The notes beneath the pieces are model-generated. The model was not told the origin of the DNA, made no database searches, and saw only the letters and a program-made list of their open reading frames with translations. A stretch of 64,000 nucleotides of DNA, taken from the NCBI RefSeq assembly GCF_039521325.1, contig NZ_BAAACD010000045.1. One strand, 5' to 3'. This DNA is from Clostridium_X cadaveris. Lineage in GTDB: Bacteria > Bacillota > Clostridia > Clostridiales > Clostridiaceae. Each line of letters begins with the position of its first letter. Within the stretch, counting starts at the first letter, position 1. Position numbers and translations under genes: made by a program. Of this stretch, positions 8,653 through 16,879 are shown in pieces.

Positions 8653-8698
8653 TAAAAAAAGAAAGATATTTTATCTATATGGGATAAAATATCTTTCT
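8653..8698 (-). terminator. Rho-independent terminator after pucR
   Basis: On the minus strand a perfect 16-bp stem (AGAAAGATATTTTATC at 8683-8698 and its complement at 8660-8675) closes a 7-nt loop and is followed by a run of T from 8660 downwards. It separates pucR from the allB operon, so the enzyme genes need their own promoter between about 8560 and 8652. Confidence 0.85.
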
Positions 8699-8721
8699 AT
8701 ATAATTATTGATGCTGTTTTA

Positions 8722-10404
8722 CTAAATCAAATTTTTATTATGTTTTTCAATCATTTTATATACAATCAATCCAATTCTCACTGCCAGTACTTCACTAGGA
8801 TTATTAAAATCAATTCCTGTAATATTACTTATTTTGTCCATCCTATAAGCTGCAGTTTTATAATGAATATACAAATCATCTGCTGCCCTCTTAAGGTTTT
8901 GGTTTCTATCTAAATAAGCTTTAAGTGTAAGAAGTAAGTCATCTCTCATATTTTTTTTATAATTATACAATTTCTGAAGGGATTCTGGAACATACTCTAA
9001 TAACTCAGCTGTATCATTTATCTTACAAAGCAATTTAAAAATCCCTAAATCAGAAAATAAAATAATTTCAGATCCAATACTTGAAATTTCGTTAGCAACA
9101 TCAACAAAATTAAATGCATCATTGGCCTCTCGAAAGCTTCTTGAAATATTTATGATTCCATCTACTACATTTCCAATTCCCACTTTTACTTTTAAATCAT
9201 TGTTGTGCCTTTCAATATACTTTTGAATTTTTTCTACTATAATTTTTATTTCTTTCCTATATTCTTCTTGTTTTTGATCTAGGTTTATCTCCTGAATAAC
9301 TATTACTCTATCCAAATCATTCTGAATTCTAGCATTTACAAAATACATAAAAATAGCGTCATTTAAAATATTAGTATGTTGGGTCTTTTTATTAAAATCT
9401 AGATATGATTCTTCTTCATTCTTAAACCCTAAAACAATTGCTCTATAATTCCCCTCACTCTTAATGCCAAGAATGTTAAGACTTTTCTGTAATTGATCTA
9501 CAGAATGAATCTTCCCATTTAAAAGATTATGCATAATGTCATTCTGAAATTTTTTCTCCAACTCATTAATTGCATATTGTCTAGAGTATTCATGATATAG
9601 AGCAGTGATTGCATTTTCAATAGCAATAAAATCCATAATATCAAGGATTTTATTTATTTCTGTAATAACTAAGTATAATTTTACTCCTAAAGTTATATTT
9701 AAAAATGTTAAATATTGATTCCTTATTTCACCTTCAATGGTTATTTTTTGCTTTAAATATGTATTATTAGAATAAAACCCCACCTCATATATTTCTGAAT
9801 TATCTCCTATATCTAGATTAAGTATTTCATCACTAGTAGTTTCTAAACACTTCATATTCTGATTAAAAATCGAAACTGGATTATGAATGAGTTTAGAAAG
9901 AACCTCTAATATTCTTTTTATTTCATTCTCTGTGGAATTCAATGAAAATAGAAGTGCACTGAAATTATCATGTGTTGTTTTAAAGTATTTTAACCTTGCA
10001 ACTTCCTCATTAAATATATGTTCCATAATTATACTCATAATTTCTCTAAAAGATACTTCAAATGGGACTTCTAAAACAGGTATAGAGTAAGCTTCTGCAA
10101 ATTCCATTAATAAATCAATTTTATTATCAGCAAATTCTACATTTCTTCCTCGTTTTAGTATAAGTGCACTGACATTTTTTTGCGTAAGCTCTCTAAAATA
10201 TCCCTTAAATGTTTCTATCGAGCAAGATTTAAAGGCGTATAAACCAGTCAATAAAACTTCTCCACCTTTAATAAATTTTACTATATCTGGTGCTTCAATA
10301 ATTGTTACTCCTTTAATCTCATTATCAATTCCGCTTTTACCAGCAAGTATTTTAGCGTTTTTTAAAGTTTCTGTTCTTAATAACTCTCGCACACTAAAGT
10401 TCAT
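8722..10404 (-). CDS. pucR: PucR-family transcriptional regulator of purine/allantoin catabolism
   Basis: This 560-residue protein has the PucR layout. The N-terminal PucR domain (about 5-125) contains GVTIIEAPDIVKFIKGGEVL and LTGLYAF. A middle GGDEF-like/CdaR region follows. The C-terminal PucR helix-turn-helix (about 490-550) contains LLLTLKAYLDRNQNLKRAADD and IHYKTAAYRMDKI. B. subtilis PucR activates purine degradation genes with allantoin-type effectors. The start chosen is ATG 10404, 5 nt after AGGTG; the frame could extend to GTG 10422 without a good site. It lies directly upstream of the operon it probably controls, with its own promoter and terminator. Confidence 0.92.
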   Translation of the reverse strand: MNFSVRELLRTETLKNAKILAGKSGIDNEIKGVTIIEAPDIVKFIKGGEVLLTGLYAFKSCSIETFKGYFRELTQKNVSALILKRGRNVEFADNKIDLLMEFAEAYSIPVLEVPFEVSFREIMSIIMEHIFNEEVARLKYFKTTHDNFSALLFSLNSTENEIKRILEVLSKLIHNPVSIFNQNMKCLETTSDEILNLDIGDNSEIYEVGFYSNNTYLKQKITIEGEIRNQYLTFLNITLGVKLYLVITEINKILDIMDFIAIENAITALYHEYSRQYAINELEKKFQNDIMHNLLNGKIHSVDQLQKSLNILGIKSEGNYRAIVLGFKNEEESYLDFNKKTQHTNILNDAIFMYFVNARIQNDLDRVIVIQEINLDQKQEEYRKEIKIIVEKIQKYIERHNNDLKVKVGIGNVVDGIINISRSFREANDAFNFVDVANEISSIGSEIILFSDLGIFKLLCKINDTAELLEYVPESLQKLYNYKKNMRDDLLLTLKAYLDRNQNLKRAADDLYIHYKTAAYRMDKISNITGIDFNNPSEVLAVRIGLIVYKMIEKHNKNLI

Positions 10405-10461
10405 TTTAGCACCTACCTTCACTTATTCTTCATAAGAATTTTAAATACTCTTACATTTCTT

Positions 10462-10490
10462 ACTATAAGCTCTCATCTTTTCAATTTCAA
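10462..10490 (-). promoter_or_regulatory. Sigma-A-type promoter for pucR
   Basis: On the minus strand TTGAAA (10485-10490) and TATAGT (10462-10467) are separated by 17 bp. They lie about 58 bp upstream of the pucR start, in the divergent gap with the XRE operon. Confidence 0.55.
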
Positions 10491-10540
10491 TTTATTTTCA
10501 ATATTTGTACTAATCATATCATAATTTTTATCAAAATCTT

Positions 10541-10602
10541 GTAAAGGAAACTTGACATAACCTTCTCAAAAAGTTATTATATTTATGTAAAGTTACCTTG
10601 TC
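10541..10602 (+). promoter_or_regulatory. Promoter of the XRE operon flanked by direct repeats
   Basis: TTGACA (10552-10557), a 17-bp spacer and TATTAT (10575-10580) form a near-consensus promoter. Two similar 16-mers, GTAAAGGAAACTTGAC (10541-10556) and GTAAAGTTACCTTGTC (10587-10602), share 12 of 16 bases. One covers the -35 and the other the start region. This is a natural arrangement for autorepression by the XRE protein; the repressor role is inferred. Confidence 0.65.
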
Positions 10603-10617
10603 AATGGAGGTGATAAT

Positions 10618-10833
10618 GTGAAAAATAGAGTTGAAACATTAAGAAAAGAAATGGGATTAAATCAAGAAGATTTTGCTAAATTACTTCGTGTATCTAGACA
10701 AACTATTAGTTCCATTGAAAGAGGAAAATATAATCCTTCTTTAGACTTAGCTTTTGAAATTTCAGATTTTTTTAGAAAACCTATTGAAGAAATTTTTATA
10801 CATGAAAGGATTGATAAATATGAAAAAAAGTAA
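10618..10833 (+). CDS. Small XRE-family (Cro/CI-type) transcriptional regulator
   Basis: This 71-residue protein is almost only a helix-turn-helix: VETLRKEMGLNQEDFAKLLR, then VSRQTISSIERGKYNPSLDLAFEISDFF. The GTG start at 10618 follows a full GGAGGTGAT site. The family (YozG-like regulators) often pairs with a small membrane protein, as here, where the next start lies inside this gene's end. It probably represses its own promoter at the flanking direct repeats. Targets elsewhere are unknown. Confidence 0.9.
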   Translation: MKNRVETLRKEMGLNQEDFAKLLRVSRQTISSIERGKYNPSLDLAFEISDFFRKPIEEIFIHERIDKYEKK

Positions 10834-11263
10834 TTTATTTCTAGGGATCTTATATCTCATTGCTGGTATCCTTTGCCTACTTGCCGCTATCTTTTTTAAA
10901 ACTATTTTTCAAAGCTTACTATGTGGATTTGCAGGGGCATTTATTATACCTGGAATAACCATGTGTTATAAATACTTTTACTGGTCCAAACCTGAAAACA
11001 AAGAAAAATATAATGAAAAAATCGAAAGTGAATATATCGAGTTACATGATGAGCTTAAAGAACAATTAAGAAATAAAAGTGGAAGATATGCTTATATTGC
11101 AAATTTGATTATTCTTTTATTTTCAATAATTATATTTTCAATTCTTTCATTTTTATATGCATCTATAGATATTAAATATATTGTTGTATTTTTAAGTGGA
11201 CTTTTAGTTTTTCAATATATTTTAGGTATTATTATTTATAAAAAACTTTTAAAAAATTTCTAA
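10820..11263 (+). CDS. Integral membrane protein paired with XRE regulator
   Basis: I do not recognise a named function. The 147-residue protein from ATG 10820 (AAAGGA 9 nt upstream) has about four membrane segments: LFLGILYLIAGILCLLAAIF, then SLLCGFAGAFIIPGITMCY, and two more at about 90-115 and 120-142. A charged stretch near residues 55-85 separates the pairs. It overlaps the XRE gene by 14 nt and so is translationally coupled. Such pairs are common in Firmicutes and may let the membrane protein affect the repressor, but that is speculation. A longer frame from 10754 lies fully inside the XRE gene and was not used. Confidence 0.8.
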   Translation: MKKSNLFLGILYLIAGILCLLAAIFFKTIFQSLLCGFAGAFIIPGITMCYKYFYWSKPENKEKYNEKIESEYIELHDELKEQLRNKSGRYAYIANLIILLFSIIIFSILSFLYASIDIKYIVVFLSGLLVFQYILGIIIYKKLLKNF

Positions 11264-11302
11264 TATACAGAATCATATTGTATTTTTATTGAATCTATAA
11301 TA

Positions 11303-11340
11303 GTAAAAGCAGTTAATGTTTAATAATTAACTGTTTTTAC
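11303..11340. terminator. Bidirectional terminator
   Basis: AGTTAAT (11311-11317) pairs with ATTAACT (11326-11332), extended by A-rich and T-rich flanks (GTAAAA and TTTTTAC). It ends the XRE operon on the plus strand and overlaps the stop codon of the convergent 11337-11603 gene on the minus strand. Confidence 0.7.
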
Positions 11341-11603
11341 TTAACAAAAAATCCGACTATCAATATACTACCCGAGATAATTATAATAAAACTGATTAGC
11401 ATAAATACTCCATCAGATTTATTTTTTGTTTTTCTATATGACTCTATGTAAGTCATAAAGTAACTAATTCCTATCATCGTCATAGCAATAGAACTTACAA
11501 ATTCACTTAATGAATTTTTTAAAATAAATCTAAGTATGAACCATATAACTATTAGTACCATTATTATTGATGAAAAAATTTCTTTAAACTTCTTATTTTC
11601 CAT
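11337..11603 (-). CDS. Small three-segment membrane protein, unknown
   Basis: This 88-residue protein has three likely membrane helices: IIMVLIVIWFILRFIL (about 13-29), FVSSIAMTMIGISYFMTYI (35-53) and FMLISFIIIISGSILIVGFF (67-87). Basic residues lie between the second and third. I do not recognise a family. The gene stands alone between two convergent or divergent neighbours, and its stop codon lies in the shared terminator. A ribosome site is plausible but weak in this AT-rich stretch. Confidence 0.6.
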   Translation of the reverse strand: MENKKFKEIFSSIIMVLIVIWFILRFILKNSLSEFVSSIAMTMIGISYFMTYIESYRKTKNKSDGVFMLISFIIIISGSILIVGFFVK

Positions 11604-11720
11604 ATTATATCTTAACCCCCAATTATATTTATTTTATTATACTATAATATAAAACACTTTAATTTTATTTTTATCTTAAATATAATTTATACAAAATATC
11701 ATGAAATTTTAATCTGTTTA

Positions 11721-11771
11721 TTGCAACAAAATAATCAATATAATATAATTTAGTTAGTCCGAACTAACTAA
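11721..11771 (+). promoter_or_regulatory. Promoter with operator-like dyad for the two-component operon
   Basis: TTGCAA (11721-11726), a 17-bp spacer and TATAAT (11744-11749) form a strong promoter. Immediately after the -10 comes TTAGTTAGT (11750-11758), four bases, then ACTAACTAA (11763-11771), a perfect 9-bp dyad over the expected transcription start. A related dyad sits at the same place in the importer promoter (18539-18552). In form it recalls boxes bound by DtxR/IdeR-type metal repressors. Confidence 0.7.
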
Positions 11772-11820
11772 TATCCTACAATTAATTTACTTTATATGAA
11801 AAAATAAATTTTTAAATGAG

Positions 11821-12516
11821 GTGCTTATTATAAATACTATTTTAGTTGTTGATGATAACGAAGAAATTTTAGATATTATTTCATATCATCTAAATAAAAA
11901 AGGGTATCATGTTATAACAGCTACAAATGCTGACCATGCAATGAATATCGTAGAGCAAAATGAGATTTCCGCTGCAATTTTAGACGTAATGATGCCTGGA
12001 AAAGATGGTTTTTATTTATGTAAATCCATTAGAACTAAGCATTATTTCCCTATTTTATTTCTAACCGCAAAGGTACAAGAAAATGACAAATTAGAAGGAT
12101 TGGAATGTGGAGCAGATGACTACATGGTTAAACCTTTTTCTGCTAAAGAACTACTAGCTAGAATTGATTCCTTAATAAGAAGATGTACTCAATACAATTT
12201 AAAACAAAAAGATTCTATAATACAAATAGCAAATCTCAAATATAATCAGTTGACAGGAATTATTTCTATACACGGATATCAACTCGATTTGACAGATATC
12301 GAATACCGAATTTTAATCCTTCTTATAAATCAAAAAGGAGTGTCCTTAAATACAGAAATGATTTATAAGAAAATTTGGGGTGAAACTTTCACAATTTCTT
12401 CAAATAACAATGTAATTGTACATATCAAAAATCTACGAAGAAAAATAAGTGCTTTTGATAAAGAGGTAGAATATATACACACAGTATGGGGGAAAGGATA
12501 TGCTATTTATGTCTAA
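11821..12516 (+). CDS. OmpR-family response regulator
   Basis: This protein of about 230 residues has a receiver domain followed by a winged-helix DNA-binding domain. The acidic pair is in ILVVDDNEE, the phosphorylated Asp in AAILDVMMPGKDG (residue 55 from the GTG) and the Lys in FLTAK. The OmpR C-terminal part contains LTDIEYRILILLINQKG and ends HTVWGKGYAIYV. The GTG at 11821 lies within GAGGTG, the only good ribosome site. That site is spaced for ATA 11830, which would give the usual MNTILVVDD beginning. The true start may therefore be non-canonical. The downstream kinase overlaps it. Confidence 0.9.
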   Translation: MLIINTILVVDDNEEILDIISYHLNKKGYHVITATNADHAMNIVEQNEISAAILDVMMPGKDGFYLCKSIRTKHYFPILFLTAKVQENDKLEGLECGADDYMVKPFSAKELLARIDSLIRRCTQYNLKQKDSIIQIANLKYNQLTGIISIHGYQLDLTDIEYRILILLINQKGVSLNTEMIYKKIWGETFTISSNNNVIVHIKNLRRKISAFDKEVEYIHTVWGKGYAIYV

Positions 12517-13555
12517 GCCTACTCCTTACGGACTTATTCCTCAGTTTATATATAAAACAATTAAGTATGCATTATGTTTATTGGGTTTATTTATCTCAAT
12601 ATATTTAATTGGTAGCTCAATCATTGACTATTTTGCCAAAACTGAAGTTAGTCCAAATACACTCCATGTCTATAAAGACTTTTTATTTTTTTCGGATTTA
12701 TTATTTTGTTTTTGCATTTACGTCATACTTATGATTCGTTTTTTATTAAAACAGCAAAAGTATATTGCCTATCTAATAGATATGATTCATTTGATAAAAG
12801 GTGGCAACTATACAAATCAAACAGAAATAAGAGGAAATAATGAATTATCTCATTTAGCAACCCATATTGACGAATTAAGAAAATCAGTGAGTATTGACAA
12901 AGAAAATCAAAAAATTCAAATCGAAAAGGAGCAGAAATTATTAACTTCTATATCTCATGATTTACGTACTCCTCTCACTACTTTAACTGGTTATTTAGAA
13001 ATTTTGCAAGATGAAGATTTTCAAGATAAAAAGAAACGTAAAAAATATTTGATACATTGCTTAGATCGTGCAAAACAACTTGAATATCTAATTAATACAG
13101 CTTTTGAACATTTTTATCTTACTGAAAAAGAGAATTGTGAAATTGAACTGCTTCGATGCAATTCATATCGAAGTCTATCAAATATCATTCATAAATGCAC
13201 AGATATTTTGAAACAAAATGGATATTCTATTCATTCTGAGCTTCCTAAATGTCACTATTCTATGGTATATGATATACGAATGATGGAACGATTATTTGAC
13301 AATGTCTTTACAAATATTGTGAGGTACGCTGATACTACTCACCCCATTTTTATTAATGGTGAATTAACCAAAGACACTCTTAAAATTTATGTAAAAAATA
13401 AAATTGGATTAACTTTTAATAAAAACAAAAGCACCGGAATAGGCTTACAAAATTGTAAAAAAATCATGAAGATACATGATGGAGATTTTTTTTCTGAGAT
13501 TCTTGATGATAATTTTATTATTTCAATTATATTTCCTATACAAAATAAAGGATAA
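12509..13555 (+). CDS. Sensor histidine kinase
   Basis: This membrane kinase has 348 residues from ATG 12509, which overlaps the response regulator stop. ATG 12500 is also possible but sits too close to AAAGGA. There are two membrane segments (about 12-35 and 50-72) with little between them, so the sensory part is intramembrane or cytoplasmic. A HAMP-like linker leads to the H-box SISHDLRTPLTTLTGYLEIL (His about 150). The ATPase domain has LFDNVFTNIVRYAD as N-box and STGIGLQNCKKIM as G-box. It resembles small kinases that sense antimicrobial peptides or envelope stress; the ligand is unknown. It converges on the importer operon. Confidence 0.92.
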   Translation: MSKPTPYGLIPQFIYKTIKYALCLLGLFISIYLIGSSIIDYFAKTEVSPNTLHVYKDFLFFSDLLFCFCIYVILMIRFLLKQQKYIAYLIDMIHLIKGGNYTNQTEIRGNNELSHLATHIDELRKSVSIDKENQKIQIEKEQKLLTSISHDLRTPLTTLTGYLEILQDEDFQDKKKRKKYLIHCLDRAKQLEYLINTAFEHFYLTEKENCEIELLRCNSYRSLSNIIHKCTDILKQNGYSIHSELPKCHYSMVYDIRMMERLFDNVFTNIVRYADTTHPIFINGELTKDTLKIYVKNKIGLTFNKNKSTGIGLQNCKKIMKIHDGDFFSEILDDNFIISIIFPIQNKG

Positions 13556-13590
13556 CCGCATAAAATTTCTCGGTTATCCTTTGTTTTTTT
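13550..13590. terminator. Convergent (bidirectional) terminator
   Basis: GGATAACCG (13550-13558) and CGGTTATCC (13571-13579) form a 9-bp stem. On the plus strand it is followed by TTTGTTTTTTT; on the minus strand by TTTATTTT. The kinase stop codon lies within the stem. It separates the kinase from the convergent ABC operon. Confidence 0.88.
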
Positions 13591-14203
13591 ACAAGTTACA
13601 CTGCATTTCTTTTATAGATAAGATGCGGTCACATAGTTTGGCAAGCAATTCTGTTTCATGGCTAATAACCATAAGTCCAATATTTCTTTCACGGCAAATT
13701 AGCATAAGTTCTTTCCAGATTTTCGCTTGAGTTACTGCATCCAACATGGTCGTCATTTCATCAGCAATTAAATATTTTGTATTTGGTCCTAAAGCTCTTA
13801 CAATACAAAATCTTTGCATTTCACCTCCAGATATTTCTACTGGAAATCTCCTATACCATTCATCTTTTATTCCAAAACGATCCAACGTTTTTTGATCAGG
13901 ATAATAGCTTTCTGTAAGTGAACGATACATATGCCATTTAGGATTCAGAGCCTTTTCTGGATGCTGATAAATCATTTGAACTGGTTGACAACTTCCTTTT
14001 ATAAACGATTGACCATCAACGGTTACCTTACCTTCAATTGGTGATAAATAATTAGCCATTATTTTAGCAAATGTGCTTTTTCCACAACCGCTATAGCCAG
14101 AAATTCCAACAACTTCTCCTCTTGTTAATTCAAAATTTATATTTTGAAACAACCATTCCTTTTTTTTATAGTAAAACCCTAAGTTTTTTGCAGCTAAAGA
14201 CAT
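13589..14203 (-). CDS. ABC importer ATPase, OppF/NikE-like
   Basis: This 204-residue ABC ATPase is the second of a pair. Walker A is GISGYSGCGKSTFAK, the signature is ISGGEMQRFCIVRALG, Walker B is TKYLIADEMTTMLDA, and the H-loop is LMVISHET. It is shorter than typical OppF (about 300) and lacks the C-terminal oligopeptide-transporter extension, as in NikE-sized proteins. The start ATG 14203 has AGGAGGTG at 5 nt and overlaps the end of the first ATPase gene by 10 nt. It powers uptake with the adjacent permeases on the cytoplasmic face of the membrane. Confidence 0.9.
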   Translation of the reverse strand: MSLAAKNLGFYYKKKEWLFQNINFELTRGEVVGISGYSGCGKSTFAKIMANYLSPIEGKVTVDGQSFIKGSCQPVQMIYQHPEKALNPKWHMYRSLTESYYPDQKTLDRFGIKDEWYRRFPVEISGGEMQRFCIVRALGPNTKYLIADEMTTMLDAVTQAKIWKELMLICRERNIGLMVISHETELLAKLCDRILSIKEMQCNL

Positions 14204-15006
14204 TTGTTCACCTCCTTGCTTCGAATAAAGTCATTGGTAGGTAAACAATTCCAAAGAGCTTTGGTATATGGATGAGAAAGCTTTTCTCCATACCCATCAA
14301 AGCAATCAGCATTTACGGTTTCAATTGCCCGTCCATCTTGTAGTACAGTTACTCTATCACTAATTGATAATGCAGATACAATATCATGTGTAATAAGCAT
14401 TACCGCAGCTCCGTCATCCGCAAAAGTTCTAAGTTGATTTAATATAGCACTTAAAGCCTCTGGATGAATACCTGGTGTAGGCTCATCAGCAATTACAAGT
14501 TTAATTCCTTCTCTTACGCTAGTAGCAAATAAAATACGTCGCAACATTCCTCCAGAAAGTTCAAAAGGATATCGTTCCCTATCCTTTTGTTTCAGTCCAT
14601 ATTTCTCTAACAACTGCCTTTCTATTTTCCCAGCACTTTGCTTTGGCAATCCAATTTTAATCTGTTTACCTACCTTCATAAGAGGGTCTAAATAGTTTAC
14701 TGACTGAGGAATAAAAGCAATTTCTTTGCCTCTTAATTGCTCTTTTCTTTTTTCAGTTAAAGGTTCTCCCATATATGTCATACATCCAGTACAAATTGCG
14801 TTATATGGTAATATTCCTAATACAGCGTGAGCAAGAAGACTTTTACCTGACCCACTAGCCCCTATAATCGCATGCACTTCTCCTGCATTAAGCTGAATAC
14901 TAAGCGAACTAATAGGCGTAATCATTTTTTGTTTCAAACCTTTTACATATTGAGAAAAAGATACAGATAAATTTTCTACAAATAAAACACATTTATTATA
15001 CTTCAT
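14194..15006 (-). CDS. ABC importer ATPase, OppD/NikD-like
   Basis: This 270-residue ATPase has Walker A IIGASGSGKSLLAHAVL, signature ELSGGMLRRILFA, Walker B KLVIADEPTPGIHPEA and H-loop AVMLITHDI. ATG 15006 is chosen because GGAGGGG lies just before it; the frame continues to 15063 but would overlap the permease gene without a ribosome site. The C-terminus YGEKLSHPYTKALWNCLP is the usual short OppD/NikD tail. It follows the permease genes by 10 nt and forms the heterodimer with the next ATPase. Confidence 0.92.
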   Translation of the reverse strand: MKYNKCVLFVENLSVSFSQYVKGLKQKMITPISSLSIQLNAGEVHAIIGASGSGKSLLAHAVLGILPYNAICTGCMTYMGEPLTEKRKEQLRGKEIAFIPQSVNYLDPLMKVGKQIKIGLPKQSAGKIERQLLEKYGLKQKDRERYPFELSGGMLRRILFATSVREGIKLVIADEPTPGIHPEALSAILNQLRTFADDGAAVMLITHDIVSALSISDRVTVLQDGRAIETVNADCFDGYGEKLSHPYTKALWNCLPTNDFIRSKEVNKCL

Positions 15007-15016
15007 GTTACCCCTC

Positions 15017-15844
15017 CTATTGATTTGCACTGTTGGGATTAATAAGTATTCTAAACTGTTCACCTATGCTGTCAAAGCTTTCAACAACTAAAATAAGCAT
15101 CAGCCCTGGAAATACCGCTAACCACCAATCTCCCACAGAAATATGCTTTACTGCCTCTGATAGTATTAAACCAATGGAAGGAGTTTGAACTGAAAGTCCA
15201 AATCCCAAAAATGTAATAGCAGCTTCATGAAGAATTGCATGAGGAAATAATAGTAAAAAACCAACCATAATTTGAGGTAATATATGCGGTAAAATATGCT
15301 GAAATACAATAAATGTCTTAGACTTTCCAAGGTTTCTTGAGAGTTTAATATACTCACTGTTTTTAATACTCATGACTTCATTACGAATAATTCTAGTAAG
15401 TGATGGCCAATGAGTTAACCCAACTCCTAATATAACGCCTTTTACTCCGCCACCTACCATGAAAGAAATCAATATAATAAAAACTAAATGAGGCATACCA
15501 ATAAACATATCTACAAACCATGAAATTACTGCATCTGCTTTCTTACCAAAAGTTGCTGCCACAATTCCTAAAATACTTGCAATGCAAGCACCTACAAAAG
15601 CTCCAATAAATCCTACAACCAAAGATAACCTTAACCCCTTTAATGTTCTTGTAAACATATCTCTTCCAAGCCAATCTGTACCAAAAATGTGGTTCCATGA
15701 AGGCGGAAGGCTTTTTTGAGCAAAATTAGTAACTAAATTATTATCACTTAGCAGATAACTAAGTATTAATGCTATCAAAATAATCCCAATTGATAAAAGA
15801 AGCGAGAAAACAAGCTTGCTTCTTGCATTATGTTTTTTAATCAA
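15017..15844 (-). CDS. ABC importer permease, DppC/NikC-like
   Basis: This 275-residue permease has about six membrane helices. A typical OppC N-terminus ends in HIFGTDWLGRDMFTRTLKG. The EAA-type loop SEYIKLSRNLGKSKTFIVFQHILPH contacts the ATPases. The start is TTG 15844 with AGGAGG 9 nt upstream, overlapping the end of the previous permease by 8 nt (translational coupling). It belongs to the peptide/nickel (PepT) transporter group. The substrate is discussed under the binding protein. Confidence 0.92.
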   Translation of the reverse strand: MIKKHNARSKLVFSLLLSIGIILIALILSYLLSDNNLVTNFAQKSLPPSWNHIFGTDWLGRDMFTRTLKGLRLSLVVGFIGAFVGACIASILGIVAATFGKKADAVISWFVDMFIGMPHLVFIILISFMVGGGVKGVILGVGLTHWPSLTRIIRNEVMSIKNSEYIKLSRNLGKSKTFIVFQHILPHILPQIMVGFLLLFPHAILHEAAITFLGFGLSVQTPSIGLILSEAVKHISVGDWWLAVFPGLMLILVVESFDSIGEQFRILINPNSANQ

Positions 15845-16820
15845 GCGAATTTCCCTCCTTTAACCTTGGATTGATAATAGCATTTAATATATCTGCTATC
15901 ATGTTTCCTGTAAAAACAAAAACAGCACTTACTACTACAATGCCCATTAAAAGCGGAAGATCACTTTTCAATCCTGCCTCGGTTAAAGTAGATCCTAATC
16001 CTGGATATGAAAAAACCTGTTCTGCTAAAACCGACCCTCCAAATAGCTCGCCAAAATAGGCAAAGTGAAGTGTGATTGCAGGAAGTGCAACATTTCTTAT
16101 TCCATGGTTTTTTATAATTTCCCATGACCTTTCCCCTCTAGCTTTTGCAAACAAAATATACTCTGAATTTAAGACATCAATCATCTTTTCTCGTGTATGT
16201 AACGTTACATTTGCAATCCCTAGTACACTTAAAGTTATTATAGGCAATATCATATGATGTATATGATTCCATAATGTAACCTCACTGCTCATTACCCCAA
16301 TTGGTACAGATATTCCAATAGGAAACCATCTAAGCCAAACTGAAAATATAATCAGTAGCATAAGGCCAAGCCAAAAAGTTGGTACTGATGCCTGTATATA
16401 CGATAAACATTTTATTATTTTATCTAAAGGCTTGCCTTTTTTCACTGCTGCTAAAATTCCTAAACAAAAACCTATTACACCAGACAAAATCCAAGAGATA
16501 CCCATAAGTACAAATGAGGCTGTAAATTTCTCAGAAATAATATTAGAAACTGGTCTTCTGTATATTTTAGATGTACCCATATCTCCAGAAGCAAAGTTTT
16601 TAAGCCATGTTAAATACTGTTCCTGAGGAGGGTTATTGAGCCCCCAGTATTCTTCCAGTGCTTCACGCTGCTCTGTGGTAATTGACACATCTCCACCTAT
16701 ATATGCAGAGATAGGATCTATTGGTGAATTATACATCATAATAAAGGTTAAAATTGATAATCCAATAAGAAGAGAGCAGCCTCTTAAAAACTTCAATCCA
16801 AGGAATTTTAATTGTTTCAC
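15837..16820 (-). CDS. ABC importer permease, DppB/NikB-like
   Basis: This 327-residue permease is of the DppB/OppB/NikB type. It has an N-terminal helix (LLIGLSILTFIMMY), the SPIDP element and the periplasmic-type region EQREALEEYWGLNNPPQEQY. The core helices and the EAA loop NSEYILFAKARGERSWEIIK follow. It ends before the short acidic tail shared by the family. The GTG start at 16820 has GGAG at 8 nt. A hairpin with a T-run lies upstream, between it and the binding-protein gene, so permease expression may be lower than that of the binding protein. Confidence 0.93.
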   Translation of the reverse strand: MKQLKFLGLKFLRGCSLLIGLSILTFIMMYNSPIDPISAYIGGDVSITTEQREALEEYWGLNNPPQEQYLTWLKNFASGDMGTSKIYRRPVSNIISEKFTASFVLMGISWILSGVIGFCLGILAAVKKGKPLDKIIKCLSYIQASVPTFWLGLMLLIIFSVWLRWFPIGISVPIGVMSSEVTLWNHIHHMILPIITLSVLGIANVTLHTREKMIDVLNSEYILFAKARGERSWEIIKNHGIRNVALPAITLHFAYFGELFGGSVLAEQVFSYPGLGSTLTEAGLKSDLPLLMGIVVVSAVFVFTGNMIADILNAIINPRLKEGNSLD

Positions 16821-16835
16821 CTACATCACTCCTTT

Positions 16836-16870
16836 AAAAAGAGTGTAGTGAAATTCCACACCACACTCTT
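16836..16870 (-). terminator. Intra-operon terminator/attenuator between binding protein and permeases
   Basis: A 12-bp stem (16839-16850 with 16859-16870, one G-U pair) with an 8-nt loop is followed on the minus strand by five T. It sits right after the binding-protein stop and before the permease ribosome site. Partial termination here would keep the lipoprotein in excess over the channel, a known pattern in importer operons. Confidence 0.7.
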
Positions 16871-16879
16871 AATTTTTAC

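Noticed and set aside
1..10422. Oxalurate branch (AllD, FdrA/AllFGH, carbamate kinase)
   Set aside because: No such genes are visible here; they could lie left of position 1 but cannot be claimed.
11816..11833. Five-codon leader peptide from ATG 11816
   Set aside because: No ribosome site of its own, and it simply overlaps the response-regulator site.
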